Shown: positions 47,333 to 56,992 of the stretch, piece after piece | How positions within the stretch are numbered: the first letter of the stretch is position 1 | How the letters are laid out: each line of letters starts with the position of its first letter | NCBI GenBank assembly: GCA_021790895.1 | Contig: JAJYFM010000002.1 | Coordinates: 1 to 64,000 of the forward strand | Reading direction: 5' to 3' | Length of the DNA stretch: 64,000 nucleotides | From: a bacterium | Lineage (GTDB): Bacteria > Vulcanimicrobiota > Vulcanimicrobiia > Vulcanimicrobiales > Vulcanimicrobiaceae | Translations under genes and position numbers: made by a program | The notes under the pieces: model-generated | Told to the model about the DNA's origin: nothing | The model's database searches: none | What the model saw: the letters and a program-made list of their open reading frames with translations, nothing else

Positions 47333-48685
47333 CTACTTTCCTCGAATGAGCCTCAGTGCGACGTCCCGCTCGCGCTCCATGCTCGCACGGTCGTCCGCCT
47401 CGACGTTCAGGCGCAGTAAGGGTTCGGTATTGGAGGGCCGGATATTCATCCACCAATGGGGGTAGGAGATGGTGAGGCCGTCGAGATGGTCGACCTCGGC
47501 GTCGGGATATGCCTCGGCGAGTCGGCGAAGCGTCTCTTGGGTATTCTCGACGTGGGTGTTGATCTCGCCGGAACGCACGCGCGTATCGATCGGCGCGATT
47601 GTCGCGCTGACCGTCGATCCACTCTCGCTCAAGAGTTCCAAACACGACATCAGGGCGATCATTCCGGAATCGGCATACCAGTTGTCGCGGAAATAAAAAT
47701 GCCCGCTATGTTCGCCGCCGAAGACGACATCATCGTCGCGCATGATTTTTTTAATAATCGAGTGTCCGACCTGCGAGCGGATGGGAACGCCGCCGTGCGC
47801 GAGGATCTGTTCGGGGACGCTGCGGCTGCAGATCAGGTTGTAGAGAATCTTTGCGCCGGGGTAGCGTTTGAGCGAGCTGATGGCAACGAGTGCAGTGACG
47901 GTGCTTCCATCGATAATCTCGCCGCGTTCGTCGACTAAGAACATGCGGTCGGCATCACCGTCGAACGCAACTCCGAGATCGCAGCCGTGCTTGCGCACCG
48001 CGGCCTGGAGATCGAGCATGTTCTCCGGCTCGATCGGGCTTGCGGGATGGTTCGGAAAGTTGCCGTCGAGTTCGAAGAAGAGCGGCACGACGGTGCATGG
48101 AAGGGCTTTGAAAACGTGCGGAACCGTCGCACCGGCCATGCCGTTCCCGGCGTCAATCGCAATTTTAAACGGTTTGATCTTCGAGCGATCGACAAAACTC
48201 AGGGCATGTTCGGCGAAATCGTCGAGGACGAAGCGCTCCGAGATCGTGCCGGGTCGCGCGGCCTTCGGCGGCAAATCATCGGCGAGAATGCGATCGCGGA
48301 TCTGCCGCAGGCCACCCTCGAAGGAGATCGCCTGGGCTTCGGAGCGCGTAAATTTCATTCCGTTGTATTTTGCCGGGTTATGCGACGCGGTAATCATCAC
48401 GCCGCCGTCAAAGCCGTACTTGCCGACGGCAAAATAGAGGGCATCGGTGGAGACCAGCCCGATCGAGACCACATCGGCGCCTGCCTCGGTCGCCCCACGA
48501 GCGAGCGCGGCGAAGAGATCTTCGCCGCTCGGGCGCATATCGCGGCCGACGACGATACGCTTCGCCCCAAGGAGCGGGACGAAGCAGCGGCCGATTTTGT
48601 AGGCTAAGTCGACGTTAATCTCGGATGGAAAGATCCCTCGGACGTCGTAGGATTTGAAAACGCTCTCAATCGCTGATTTTTCCAT
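47333..48685 (-). CDS. Phosphomannomutase/phosphoglucomutase
   Basis: The 450-residue alpha-D-phosphohexomutase has the catalytic Ser in TASHNPAKYNG, the metal loop DGDADR, sugar loop GEHSGH and phosphate loop RPSNTEPLLR. It interconverts hexose 1- and 6-phosphates for nucleotide-sugar synthesis and could supply the polysaccharide locus. ATG 48685 begins KSAIESVFKSYDVRG, the family start. Confidence 0.92.
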   Translation of the reverse strand: MEKSAIESVFKSYDVRGIFPSEINVDLAYKIGRCFVPLLGAKRIVVGRDMRPSGEDLFAALARGATEAGADVVSIGLVSTDALYFAVGKYGFDGGVMITASHNPAKYNGMKFTRSEAQAISFEGGLRQIRDRILADDLPPKAARPGTISERFVLDDFAEHALSFVDRSKIKPFKIAIDAGNGMAGATVPHVFKALPCTVVPLFFELDGNFPNHPASPIEPENMLDLQAAVRKHGCDLGVAFDGDADRMFLVDERGEIIDGSTVTALVAISSLKRYPGAKILYNLICSRSVPEQILAHGGVPIRSQVGHSIIKKIMRDDDVVFGGEHSGHFYFRDNWYADSGMIALMSCLELLSESGSTVSATIAPIDTRVRSGEINTHVENTQETLRRLAEAYPDAEVDHLDGLTISYPHWWMNIRPSNTEPLLRLNVEADDRASMERERDVALRLIRGK

Positions 48686-48733
48686 GGCTCTAGGCGCTCT
48701 TCGGAGGGGCTCTTTACGAAACCTACCATTCGG

Positions 48734-50071
48734 TTGGCGGGAACGGTTGCTTCGACGCTCTTCATAGCGGTAGCGATTTTTTTCTCCTTGCGCGTCGCCA
48801 CGGTGACGAGAACGCGCCTGGCGATTCTTCTCGCGCGGGAGCACACCGTTACCGCCGCAGCGATGTTGATGAGTCGCGTCGCGCTCTCTCGCGTCGATAT
48901 CGTGGGTGCGCTGCAGATCGAGGGGCGTAAGCCGACTGCCGCGGCGCAAAAGACCTTTCAGAGAGCTGACGCGCTACGTCATAGGGAATTGAAGAAGGTC
49001 GAACGCGTCGTAACGGCCGAGCATCTTCGCGACGCCGCTGCGGCGTTGAACCTCTACGGCGGAGTCGATCGCGTGCTGCGTAAAGAGATCGCCGGGCCGA
49101 TGTTCGCCGGAAAGCTCGCCGCGACCGACGAGATCGAAGAGTCGATTCGCGTACTTTCTGAAGTCGAGGGGAACTACGAACGGAGCGTCACCATCGACCT
49201 TGCTCGCCGTGAAGATGCGCTCGACGCAGAAGTGCGGGCAACGATTGATTCGGCGATCTATCTGCGCTCGATCTGGCTCTTGGGGTTCGGTGTCCTTGCG
49301 CTCGGCGTCAATTTGTATAGCGCGCGTCTCTATCGACAACTCGCCGACGAACGCACCGTCACAAAAATTCTTCAACGTGCATTCATCAGCAGCCATGTAC
49401 CGCTGCCGAACTGCGAGATCGGCAGCGCTTATAAATCGGCCGACGCGCATGCCGCCGTCGGCGGCGATCTCTTCGACGTCTATCGGCTCTCGAACGAGCT
49501 CGCGCTTTTGCTCATCGCCGACGTCAGCGGGAAGGGCGTCGATGCGGCGGTCATCACCGCTTTCGTGAAATTCACCGTGCGTGGGATCGCGCTGCGCCGT
49601 CGTGACCCGGCGCAGATTCTCAGCGAGTTCAATGTCGCATTCGGACAGACCGTCGAAAATCCGTATCTCTTCGTCTCGATGTTCGTCGGAATACTCGACA
49701 CGACAAAAGGCGAGCTCACCTACGCCAGCGCCGGGCACGACTCGGCGTTCGTTCGACACGGCCACGACGTGCGTCAACTCAGCGTCACCGGACCGGTGAT
49801 CGGCGTCTTACTCGAACCCTACGAGACAAAATCGGCGATCTTCGATGACGGCGATTCTTTGGTGCTGGCGACCGATGGGCTGACCGAGGCGCGGAACCCG
49901 GCAGGCGATCTGCTCGGTGAGGAGGCAGCGATGGGGATCATCGCCGAGGCCCCCACCGAGCCGCAGCAACTCGCCGATTATATCGTCGAACGCATTCGCG
50001 AGCGTTGCGGCGGGCGGCTGCGCGACGATGTGGCGATTCTCGCGCTACGCATGCACGTACCGGACGCCTAA
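48734..50071 (+). CDS. Membrane SpoIIE-type PP2C phosphatase
   Basis: The 445-residue protein has a first transmembrane helix, a periplasmic helical sensor (about 40-180), a second transmembrane helix near 190, and a PP2C/SpoIIE domain. The metal motifs are GGDLFDV, DVSGKG, GHDSAF, ATDGLTEA and RDDVAIL. Such proteins dephosphorylate anti-anti-sigma factors. No STAS or anti-sigma gene is adjacent. TTG 48734 is the first start, and the N-terminus could be a few codons longer. Confidence 0.85.
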   Translation: MAGTVASTLFIAVAIFFSLRVATVTRTRLAILLAREHTVTAAAMLMSRVALSRVDIVGALQIEGRKPTAAAQKTFQRADALRHRELKKVERVVTAEHLRDAAAALNLYGGVDRVLRKEIAGPMFAGKLAATDEIEESIRVLSEVEGNYERSVTIDLARREDALDAEVRATIDSAIYLRSIWLLGFGVLALGVNLYSARLYRQLADERTVTKILQRAFISSHVPLPNCEIGSAYKSADAHAAVGGDLFDVYRLSNELALLLIADVSGKGVDAAVITAFVKFTVRGIALRRRDPAQILSEFNVAFGQTVENPYLFVSMFVGILDTTKGELTYASAGHDSAFVRHGHDVRQLSVTGPVIGVLLEPYETKSAIFDDGDSLVLATDGLTEARNPAGDLLGEEAAMGIIAEAPTEPQQLADYIVERIRERCGGRLRDDVAILALRMHVPDA

Positions 50072-50084
50072 TCCCTTGCGATAG

Positions 50085-50855
50085 CTACGTATGCGCCGGA
50101 ACGACGATCGTTCGGCCATCTTCGGTGCGCGCCCGATGCATGGCGATGCCGTAGGCTTCGTCGAGCAGCGGGCTGGCGAGCACTTCGGCGGGCGGAGCGA
50201 GTGCGAGCATGCGTCCGCAGCCCAAGAGCAAAATGCGGTCGGCGACCGCCGCTGCTTCGTTGATGTCGTGAAGAACGCAGAGGACGCTCGTCCCGTTCTG
50301 CGTCCGTTCGCGGAGAAGCCCGAGGACGTTATGTGCGACGCGAACGTCGAGGTGGGTCGTCGGCTCGTCGAGTAAGAGCGAGGGCGCGCCCTGCGCGAGC
50401 GCCATCGCGATCCAGACGCGCTGCTGTTCGCCGCTGCTGAGATGGGTGAAAATTCGGTCGAGGTAGGCTTCGATATGCGTTGCCGCGACCGCCGCTTCAA
50501 TCGCGCGTTCGTCGGCGTCGCTCTCCGAAAATCGCCACCACGGGCGGTGGGGAAATCGACCGATCGCAACGACATCGCGAACGCGTAATTCATCGGCGAG
50601 CAACTCATCGGAGGAGAGCATTGCGATATGCCGAGCGCGTTGTGCGACGGCGAGACGGTGGACCGGTGTACCGTCGAGTTCGATCGTTCCCGTGGCCGGA
50701 GTATCGAAGCCCGCGCACGCGCGCAGCAACGTCGTCTTTCCGACGCCGTTGGGGCCGAGAAGCGCGACGAATTCACTGGGACGAAGCTCGAATTCGATGC
50801 CGTCGAGCACGCGCCGACCGCCGCGTTCGAGGGAAACTCCGCGAGCGCGAATCAT
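50085..50855 (-). CDS. btuD: Cobalamin/iron-siderophore ABC ATPase (BtuD-like)
   Basis: The 256-residue ATPase has GPNGVGKTTLLRA, LSSGEQQRVWIAMAL and LLLDEPTTHLDV, of the FecE/BtuD group. It overlaps the permease gene by ATGA and lies in the riboswitch-controlled btuBCD operon, so the substrate is probably vitamin B12. Confidence 0.88.
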   Translation of the reverse strand: MIRARGVSLERGGRRVLDGIEFELRPSEFVALLGPNGVGKTTLLRACAGFDTPATGTIELDGTPVHRLAVAQRARHIAMLSSDELLADELRVRDVVAIGRFPHRPWWRFSESDADERAIEAAVAATHIEAYLDRIFTHLSSGEQQRVWIAMALAQGAPSLLLDEPTTHLDVRVAHNVLGLLRERTQNGTSVLCVLHDINEAAAVADRILLLGCGRMLALAPPAEVLASPLLDEAYGIAMHRARTEDGRTIVVPAHT

Positions 50856-51832
50856 CGCCGATGCTCGCGACGGAGATAGATGATGATGAAGATCGGGATT
50901 CCGGCGAAGGCCAAGACGATACCGAGAGGAAGTTCGCGCGGCGCGATGACCGAACGAGCGATCGCGTCGGCGGCAATCGCCATTGCCGCGCCGAGAAAAG
51001 CGCTCGCCGGCAAGAGCGCGCGTGCATCGCTGCCGACGACGCGACGCGCGAGGTGGGGAACAATGAGCCCGACGAAACCGACCATCCCGGCAAGCGATAC
51101 CGCCGCTGCGGTTAAGAGCGTTGCCGAGCCGAGGATCGACCATTGCGCGCGTTCGATATCGAGCCCGATACCGCGAGCGCGAACATCGCCGATGCGTAAC
51201 GCATCGAGCGAGCGGATGTTGCCGATCGCAACGACCGCTCCGACGACGGCGTAGGGAAGTGCAAAGCGAAGATCGTTCCAACCGCGTCCGGCGAGGCTGC
51301 CGATGAGCCACGCTTGCAGCGTTAATTGAAACGAGATGCTCCGCGCGAGGACGCTGAGCAGCGCGACCGATGCCGCGAGCAGTGCGGAGATCGCGACCCC
51401 GGCGAGAATTAGGCGCGTCGCATCGATCCCGCCGCCGCGCCGCGCGAGAGCGGCGACCAACAGCGATGCGCCGAGGCCGCCGAGAAAACCGATCGCGGGA
51501 AGCACGGAGAGCGCGATACCGAACGCAAGCGCAAAGGCGATCGCCACTGCGGCGCCGGCACTGGTACCAATGAGGTAGGGGTCGACGAGGGGATTGCGCA
51601 GCATCCCTTGCAGTTGTACGCCCGCGAGTGCGAGCGCCGAGCCGACGAGCGCCGCGCAGAGTACGCGCGGCATACGGAGTTGCCAGAGTATCGTGTGCGC
51701 GACGTCGTGTGCGTGCGGATTCGTAAGCGCCTGGAGGATTCGTGAAAACGGAAGTGCGTCTCCACCGACGGCGAGCCCAACGCCCGCAGCGAGCAGCGCT
51801 GCGAGTGGAGGGAGAAGCCGTCGGTAGAGCAT
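50852..51832 (-). CDS. btuC: Cobalamin ABC permease (BtuC-like, FecCD family)
   Basis: The 326-residue permease with about 10 helices carries LPRVLCAALVGSALALAG and RNPLVDPYLIGTSAGAA and the GMVGFVGLIVPHLAR motif of FecCD proteins. Nine bases after btuB. Confidence 0.9.
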   Translation of the reverse strand: MLYRRLLPPLAALLAAGVGLAVGGDALPFSRILQALTNPHAHDVAHTILWQLRMPRVLCAALVGSALALAGVQLQGMLRNPLVDPYLIGTSAGAAVAIAFALAFGIALSVLPAIGFLGGLGASLLVAALARRGGGIDATRLILAGVAISALLAASVALLSVLARSISFQLTLQAWLIGSLAGRGWNDLRFALPYAVVGAVVAIGNIRSLDALRIGDVRARGIGLDIERAQWSILGSATLLTAAAVSLAGMVGFVGLIVPHLARRVVGSDARALLPASAFLGAAMAIAADAIARSVIAPRELPLGIVLAFAGIPIFIIIYLRREHRR

Positions 51833-51841
51833 GTCCGCTCG

Positions 51842-53743
51842 CTACCTCGTCGAGATCTCGACCGAGAAGTTGCGACCGGGCATCGGGTAACCCGAGACGA
51901 GTGCGTAGCGTTCGTTGCCGAGATTATCGCCGCGCAACGTAATTGTGGTATGGCGGGCGAGATTCCAGCGGACGAACGCCGAGAGATCCGTGTAGCCGAT
52001 CGCTTGCGCGAACGGGGGGTTCGGCTGCGGGTTGCCGTTGATGTCGTAATAGACTTCGTTGGCGGGGTCGTTTCGCAAGCCGGCGGTGGTCGCCGTAATG
52101 CCCCATGACCGAAGTCCGGCGCGCATCGGATGTGCCGAGAGATAGTCGAGCGTGAGTCGCGACGAGATCACTGGGCCGCGCCCGTAAATACGCGCGTTCG
52201 TCGTGAGATCTTGCGCGCGATAGAGATCGGTAATCGAGGTGTTCACCCCGATGCCGTGGAGTCGCCGCGTCGCCGCGGTGAAGGTGAAGCCCTGGAGCGA
52301 CGCCTGGTCGACGTTCTCGGGAATAAAAAGCGGTGGAGCGTACACGATGAGGTTGTTTGCGCGCGTGTCGAAAAACGTGAGCGCGCTTCCACCGAGTATG
52401 CGTTCGTTCGAGAGCGTGAGATCGGCGACGCGGGCGCGCTCCGGTTGCAGGTTGGGGTTCGAGCACGGAAAGGTCGCGGGGCATGGGAAGTAGAGTTCGA
52501 AGATCGTCGGCGCGCGAAACGCCGTCGCGTAATTCGCACGGAGCACGGTGTCTCCGCCGAGCGCGAAGCGACCGCCGAGCGATGGTGAGAGCGAATTTCC
52601 GGCGCTGCCGTCGCGTTCACCGCGAACTCCAAGATAATACGAATCGCTTTTGCCGGCGAACCAGTGCTCTTGCACGTAGAGCGCACTCTGCGAAACGCTC
52701 GGCGCGGCGACGCCGCTGGGAGAATTATCGATGAGCGACGTTCCACGCGAGAGATCGATGCCGTAGAGAAGATCTGCGTTCGCTGCATGGACGATGTTGC
52801 GCAGGTCGAGACTTGTCGCAGCATAGCGCGAGACGGTTTGGCAGCCGGCCCCGATACAGGACGTATAGGCGAGGGCATCGGAGGAGGCGGCAAGTTGCGC
52901 GATGCTTTCGCTCTGCGCGCGTCGGTAGGCGAAACGACCATGAATGTAGCTGTCGACGGTATCTTGCCGCGAGGTCGGCGTGTAGTTGCCGTAGTTTCCG
53001 GGGACGCCGAGATGCTGCGAGGTAAGGCCGAGATTGAATCGAGCGGCAATTTTTCCGAAGTGGTGTGTGAAGTCGCTGCGGATGGTCGAACGTTCGACGT
53101 CGGCATTCACGCGGCTCGTTCCGTCGGGAAGCGCATAGGCGTTTCCGGCGACGTAGCGTTCGATACTCAGGTAGGGTAAATCGACGCGCAGGTCGTCGGT
53201 TCCGAATGAGCCCGTGCGAAGGTCGAAGCGCGTATGGCGTCGCGGAGCGGTAATGATGTTGATGACGCCGCCGATTGCGCCTGAGCCGAAGAGCGTCGAG
53301 CCGCCGCCTTCGACGACCTCGATGCGTTCGACACCTGCCGTCGAGACCGTCGAGAGGTCGGGTGCGCCGAGTTGCATGCCGCGTAACGGCGTGCCGTCGA
53401 GGAGCACGAGTGTCTCATCGGAGGTCGCTCCACGCATCGTAATCGATGCGCCGGCTCCGGGGCCATAGCGCGAAACGAACGCGCCGGGGATCGATGCGAT
53501 CGCTTGAGCGATGCTCGTCCAGCCACGTTGCGCAATCTCTGCGCGCGTGATGACGTAGGTGGTGCGAACCGCTTCATCGAGCGCTTCATTTGAACGGTCG
53601 GCGGTGACGACGTGCACGATCGTGCGCAGCGGTTTTGCCGAGGGCTTGGGAGTGGGAACGGCGGCGCGAGCGATCGCCGCGGAGGAGAAGAAAAATAGCG
53701 CGCACAACGCCGTGCGCGAAACAGCACGAAAAGAAGCGTGCAT
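51842..53743 (-). CDS. btuB: TonB-dependent outer-membrane cobalamin receptor
   Basis: The 633-residue protein has a signal peptide, then a plug domain (TTYVITRAEI, PGAFVSRYGPGAGASI, MRGATSDETLVLLDG, GVINIIT) and a beta-barrel ending NFSVEIST then Arg. ATG 53743 has AAAGGA upstream. The cobalamin riboswitch in its leader supports B12 as ligand. Confidence 0.9.
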   Translation of the reverse strand: MHASFRAVSRTALCALFFFSSAAIARAAVPTPKPSAKPLRTIVHVVTADRSNEALDEAVRTTYVITRAEIAQRGWTSIAQAIASIPGAFVSRYGPGAGASITMRGATSDETLVLLDGTPLRGMQLGAPDLSTVSTAGVERIEVVEGGGSTLFGSGAIGGVINIITAPRRHTRFDLRTGSFGTDDLRVDLPYLSIERYVAGNAYALPDGTSRVNADVERSTIRSDFTHHFGKIAARFNLGLTSQHLGVPGNYGNYTPTSRQDTVDSYIHGRFAYRRAQSESIAQLAASSDALAYTSCIGAGCQTVSRYAATSLDLRNIVHAANADLLYGIDLSRGTSLIDNSPSGVAAPSVSQSALYVQEHWFAGKSDSYYLGVRGERDGSAGNSLSPSLGGRFALGGDTVLRANYATAFRAPTIFELYFPCPATFPCSNPNLQPERARVADLTLSNERILGGSALTFFDTRANNLIVYAPPLFIPENVDQASLQGFTFTAATRRLHGIGVNTSITDLYRAQDLTTNARIYGRGPVISSRLTLDYLSAHPMRAGLRSWGITATTAGLRNDPANEVYYDINGNPQPNPPFAQAIGYTDLSAFVRWNLARHTTITLRGDNLGNERYALVSGYPMPGRNFSVEISTR

Positions 53744-53787
53744 ACCCGGTCCTTTCAACGCGAGGTGGTGATGCAAAACGCTCCGAG

Positions 53788-53965
53788 ATCGGTATCCTGA
53801 CTCTGCGGATCATCGCCGTTTGGCCTTGGTCTTCCCGTCGCCGAAGCGACAGTGACGAAAGGCGGCTCCCCGCTAACAGTGGCGCGACCGTGCCGGATTC
53901 TCACCGGCTTCCCGCACCCGGGCGTAGCGGCGCCTATTGGCCGACGCAGGCACGGGTTCCTGGTA
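53788..53965 (-). promoter_or_regulatory. Cobalamin (AdoCbl) riboswitch
   Basis: Read on the minus strand, the leader contains GCGGGAAGCCGGTGAGAATC, then CGGTCGCGCCACTGTTAGCG (the B12 box) and ends with CAGGATACCG, the conserved 3' element. It precedes btuB by about 45 bp and would lower btuB-btuC-btuD expression when B12 is plentiful. The 5' limit is approximate. Confidence 0.93.
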
Positions 53966-53983
53966 CTGCGAAGGTCGCTCGCT

Positions 53984-54805
53984 GTGCTTCACGTTCTTCG
54001 CGGTACGTTGCTCGCTGCAAGCCTGCTCGCTCCACACCGCATCGTCTCGCTACTGCCGTCGTTCACCGAAGATATCTGTGCGCTCGGGCTCCAGGCCCAA
54101 CTCGTCGCCGTCTCGGCGTATTCGCGCGATATTCCCTGCGCGAAGGGGCTACCGCGCATCGGCGACTACCAGAGTGTCGACAACGAACGCATCGTTGCAT
54201 TACACGCCGATCTCGTCATCGGCCTACCCTCGCAGGCAGAGCTCATCGCACCGTTACGCGGATTGGGCGTTCGGGTGGTCCTGCTGCACGACGAAAGTTA
54301 CCGGGATATTTTTCGCGATATTACGCGCATCGGAGCGGCGGCGGGGGTCTCGCAGCGCGCCGCGCGGCTCGTCGCCGGATTGCGGCGGCAGGCTGCGGCG
54401 CTGCACGCGCGCACGCGTTCGTTTCGCACGCATCCGCGCGTCTTCGTCACGTTGAGCGTCGAGCCGATCTGGACGGTCGGGCCGCAGAGTTATATCGCGA
54501 GCATGATCGAACTTGCGGGCGGCCGCCTTGCGGTGACGCAACTCGCGCAACCCTATGCGATGTTTAGCCCGGAGCGATTGCTCGCCGCGCGCCCGGACGT
54601 CATCGTCGCTACACGCGATAGCGGGATCGACAGCGTTCTCGCAAAAGCGCCGTGGCGCGATCTCCCGGCGGTACGCCTCCATCGCATTCTCATTCCGCCG
54701 AACGATGATATTCTCGTACATCCCAGTCCCCGTTTTATAGAAGGGCTCCGTTGGCTCATCCGTCAGTTCCAACCGATAGCAAACAGCAGCGCGCACTCGT
54801 CGTAG
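53984..54805 (+). CDS. btuF: Cobalamin-binding periplasmic protein (BtuF-like)
   Basis: The 273-residue protein has a short signal-like N-terminus and the BtuF/TroA fold: RIVSLLPSFTEDICALG, YSRDIPCAKGLPRIGDY and DLVIGL. Start GTG 53984 with GAAGGT upstream. It lies divergent from btuB, beyond the riboswitch, so it may not be under the same control. No lipobox is seen. Confidence 0.8.
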   Translation: MLHVLRGTLLAASLLAPHRIVSLLPSFTEDICALGLQAQLVAVSAYSRDIPCAKGLPRIGDYQSVDNERIVALHADLVIGLPSQAELIAPLRGLGVRVVLLHDESYRDIFRDITRIGAAAGVSQRAARLVAGLRRQAAALHARTRSFRTHPRVFVTLSVEPIWTVGPQSYIASMIELAGGRLAVTQLAQPYAMFSPERLLAARPDVIVATRDSGIDSVLAKAPWRDLPAVRLHRILIPPNDDILVHPSPRFIEGLRWLIRQFQPIANSSAHSS

Positions 54806-55872
54806 CGGTCGATCTGCGCGACCCGAAACGTCCGCTCGAACCCGAGTTGGCGGAGTTCGAAGCGCTCGCTCGCGCCGTCGGGGTGACGATCTGCGAGCGC
54901 ATCGTACAGAAGCGCGATGCCCCCGACCCGGCCACGTTGATCGGCTCGGGATTGCTCGCCGAACTGCCGGCGCGCGCCGCGGCGCTCGATTGCAATCTTT
55001 TGCTTGTTTTCAACGAACTGCGCCCGCGCCAACGAAAGAATATCGAAAAGGCGCTCTCGCTGCCGATCGTCGACCGCACGATGTTGATTCTCGACGTCTT
55101 TGCACAGCGCGCGCGTTCGCATGAGGGGAAGCTGCAAGTCGAGTTGGCGCAGTTACGGTACCGTTCGACGAAGCTCGCCGGCAGCGGCGCCGATCTCTCG
55201 CGCTTGGGTGGCGGTGTCGGTACGCGCGGCCCCGGCGAGACGAAGCTCGAGGTCGATCGGCGGCGCATCGCCGCCCGCATTCTTTTGCTGGAGAAACGCA
55301 TGGCCGAGGTGCGCCGTGGGCGCGCGACGCGACGGCGCGAGGGTGGTGAGGAGTTGCGCGTCGCGCTCGTCGGTTATACGAACGTCGGAAAATCATCGTT
55401 GCTCAACGCGCTTGCGCGCAGCGATATCTTTGTTGCCGACCAACCCTTTGCGACGCTCGACCCGACGACGCGACGCGTCTATCTCGGGCCTGAGGTATTT
55501 GCGCGCATCAGCGATACCGTCGGCTTTATTACCGATCTGCCCAGCGAACTCGTCGAAGCGTTTCGCGCTACGCTCGAAGAGCTCAACGAGGTCGACCTGC
55601 TGCTCGAGGTGCTCGACGCATCGAACCCCGACACGCCGCGACAGCGCGCGGCGGTCGATACGATTTTGCACGAACTTCAACTCGATGCGACGCCGCGCTT
55701 CGTCGTTTTCAACAAAGGCGATGCGGCGCGCGACGATGTCGGCATCACCGCCGATGCATATGTCGTGAGCGCCCGTACCGGCGCGGGGATCGACGCCCTA
55801 CGGGGTGCTCTTAGCGAACGTGCATCGGGTGAGCGAGATCGCTTGCAGCGGGCTCGGCCAGCCACACCGTAA
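54751..55872 (+). CDS. hflX: GTPase HflX
   Basis: The 373-residue protein has the HflX N-terminal domain with DRTMLILDVFAQRARSHEGK and GTRGPGETKLEVDRR, then a GTPase with GYTNVGKSSLLN, DTVGFITDLP and NKGD. HflX splits stalled ribosomes under stress. TTG 54751 gives a 55-bp overlap with btuF; a later start could remove it but would cut conserved sequence little. Confidence 0.93.
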   Translation: MAHPSVPTDSKQQRALVVAVDLRDPKRPLEPELAEFEALARAVGVTICERIVQKRDAPDPATLIGSGLLAELPARAAALDCNLLLVFNELRPRQRKNIEKALSLPIVDRTMLILDVFAQRARSHEGKLQVELAQLRYRSTKLAGSGADLSRLGGGVGTRGPGETKLEVDRRRIAARILLLEKRMAEVRRGRATRRREGGEELRVALVGYTNVGKSSLLNALARSDIFVADQPFATLDPTTRRVYLGPEVFARISDTVGFITDLPSELVEAFRATLEELNEVDLLLEVLDASNPDTPRQRAAVDTILHELQLDATPRFVVFNKGDAARDDVGITADAYVVSARTGAGIDALRGALSERASGERDRLQRARPATP

Positions 55873-56887
55873 CATCGGAGGCGAGCCAGAGTGCCATCTG
55901 TTCGAGATGGCCGCTATAAAAATGACGGATGCGCGAGAAGGCTGCGTAGGCTTCGTGTCGGTCGCGAATGGTATAGCCCGCGGTTTCGAGGCGCTCGCAT
56001 GCAACAAGGAAATGCTCCTCTTCGATGCGTTCGCCGGGAGCGTGTGGGAGCATGAAGTAGTTTGCAAGATCGCTGAGGAGGTGGCGCGCGGCGCCAAGGA
56101 GCGCGCGCGCTTCGGCTTGCGCGTAGGGCGCATCGACGGTCGTCACCGTGATTGCTGCCGCATCGAGCACCGCACCGAGCGAACTCATCCAGGAATGGTT
56201 ATCGTGGGCGGAGCGAAAGAGCGCGATCTGCGGATAGGCAAGCGTTTGGTCGAGCGTGCTGACGCACCACGATTCCGCTTCGCGCAAAAATGCCGCGAGC
56301 TCTTGCGGCGCTTTCGTGTCGGCACAAAAGAGCAACAAGCCGATGCCGCTCGGCGGCGCTCCCGCGCGCGCACTCAAGCGCACGACGAATTCTTCGCGTC
56401 GGTTGAACGCGGCGAGCATCGTCAACAGAAACGAGGCGAGAACGGCGATGATCGTCACACCGGTCGCTCCGGTTACGAGCGCGACGAGGCGGGTAACGCC
56501 GTTTCCAGGAACGATGTCGCCGAAACCGATCGTCAGCAAGGTGACGCCGGCGAAGTAGATCGAACCCGGGCCGCTGGGGTGCGGGTGGAGATGGTCGCGC
56601 AGCGCATAGAAGATGCCGCCGAAGCCGAGGATGAGCAGCGTGATCCAGATGCCGATCTGCACGAAGAGGTTGAACGGTGCGAAGAGTGAGAGAAATTCGT
56701 CGCGACGACCGTGTTCGTTCACGTTCGCGGCGATGCGTTTCCATATCGGCCAGCCGACGCGCGAGAGCGTGCCGCTCGCGCGCCACGTGCGATTCGATGC
56801 GCGTGGAATGACGGCGAGAAAAATATCGCGTAAGGACAGCGCCACGAGAAGAAGGCCGCCGAGGGCGGAGAGCGCATCGAGCCACAT
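55811..56887 (-). CDS. Two-helix potassium channel protein
   Basis: The 358-residue protein has an N-terminal helix, a second pair of helices and the K+ selectivity filter TIGFGDIVPG, then a C-terminal soluble region with no clear RCK/TrkA-N motif. It overlaps the HflX 3' end by 62 bp on the opposite strand. Confidence 0.85.
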   Translation of the reverse strand: MWLDALSALGGLLLVALSLRDIFLAVIPRASNRTWRASGTLSRVGWPIWKRIAANVNEHGRRDEFLSLFAPFNLFVQIGIWITLLILGFGGIFYALRDHLHPHPSGPGSIYFAGVTLLTIGFGDIVPGNGVTRLVALVTGATGVTIIAVLASFLLTMLAAFNRREEFVVRLSARAGAPPSGIGLLLFCADTKAPQELAAFLREAESWCVSTLDQTLAYPQIALFRSAHDNHSWMSSLGAVLDAAAITVTTVDAPYAQAEARALLGAARHLLSDLANYFMLPHAPGERIEEEHFLVACERLETAGYTIRDRHEAYAAFSRIRHFYSGHLEQMALWLASDVTVWLAEPAASDLAHPMHVR

Positions 56888-56992
56888 GGGCGCGCTCTTC
56901 GCCGTGGAAGCGGGTGGTTCCGCGAACGCAAGCGGGCGGTGCAGAGAAGCGGCGGTGTCGCACGACTCGAAGGCAGGGGAACAGCGTCGGCT

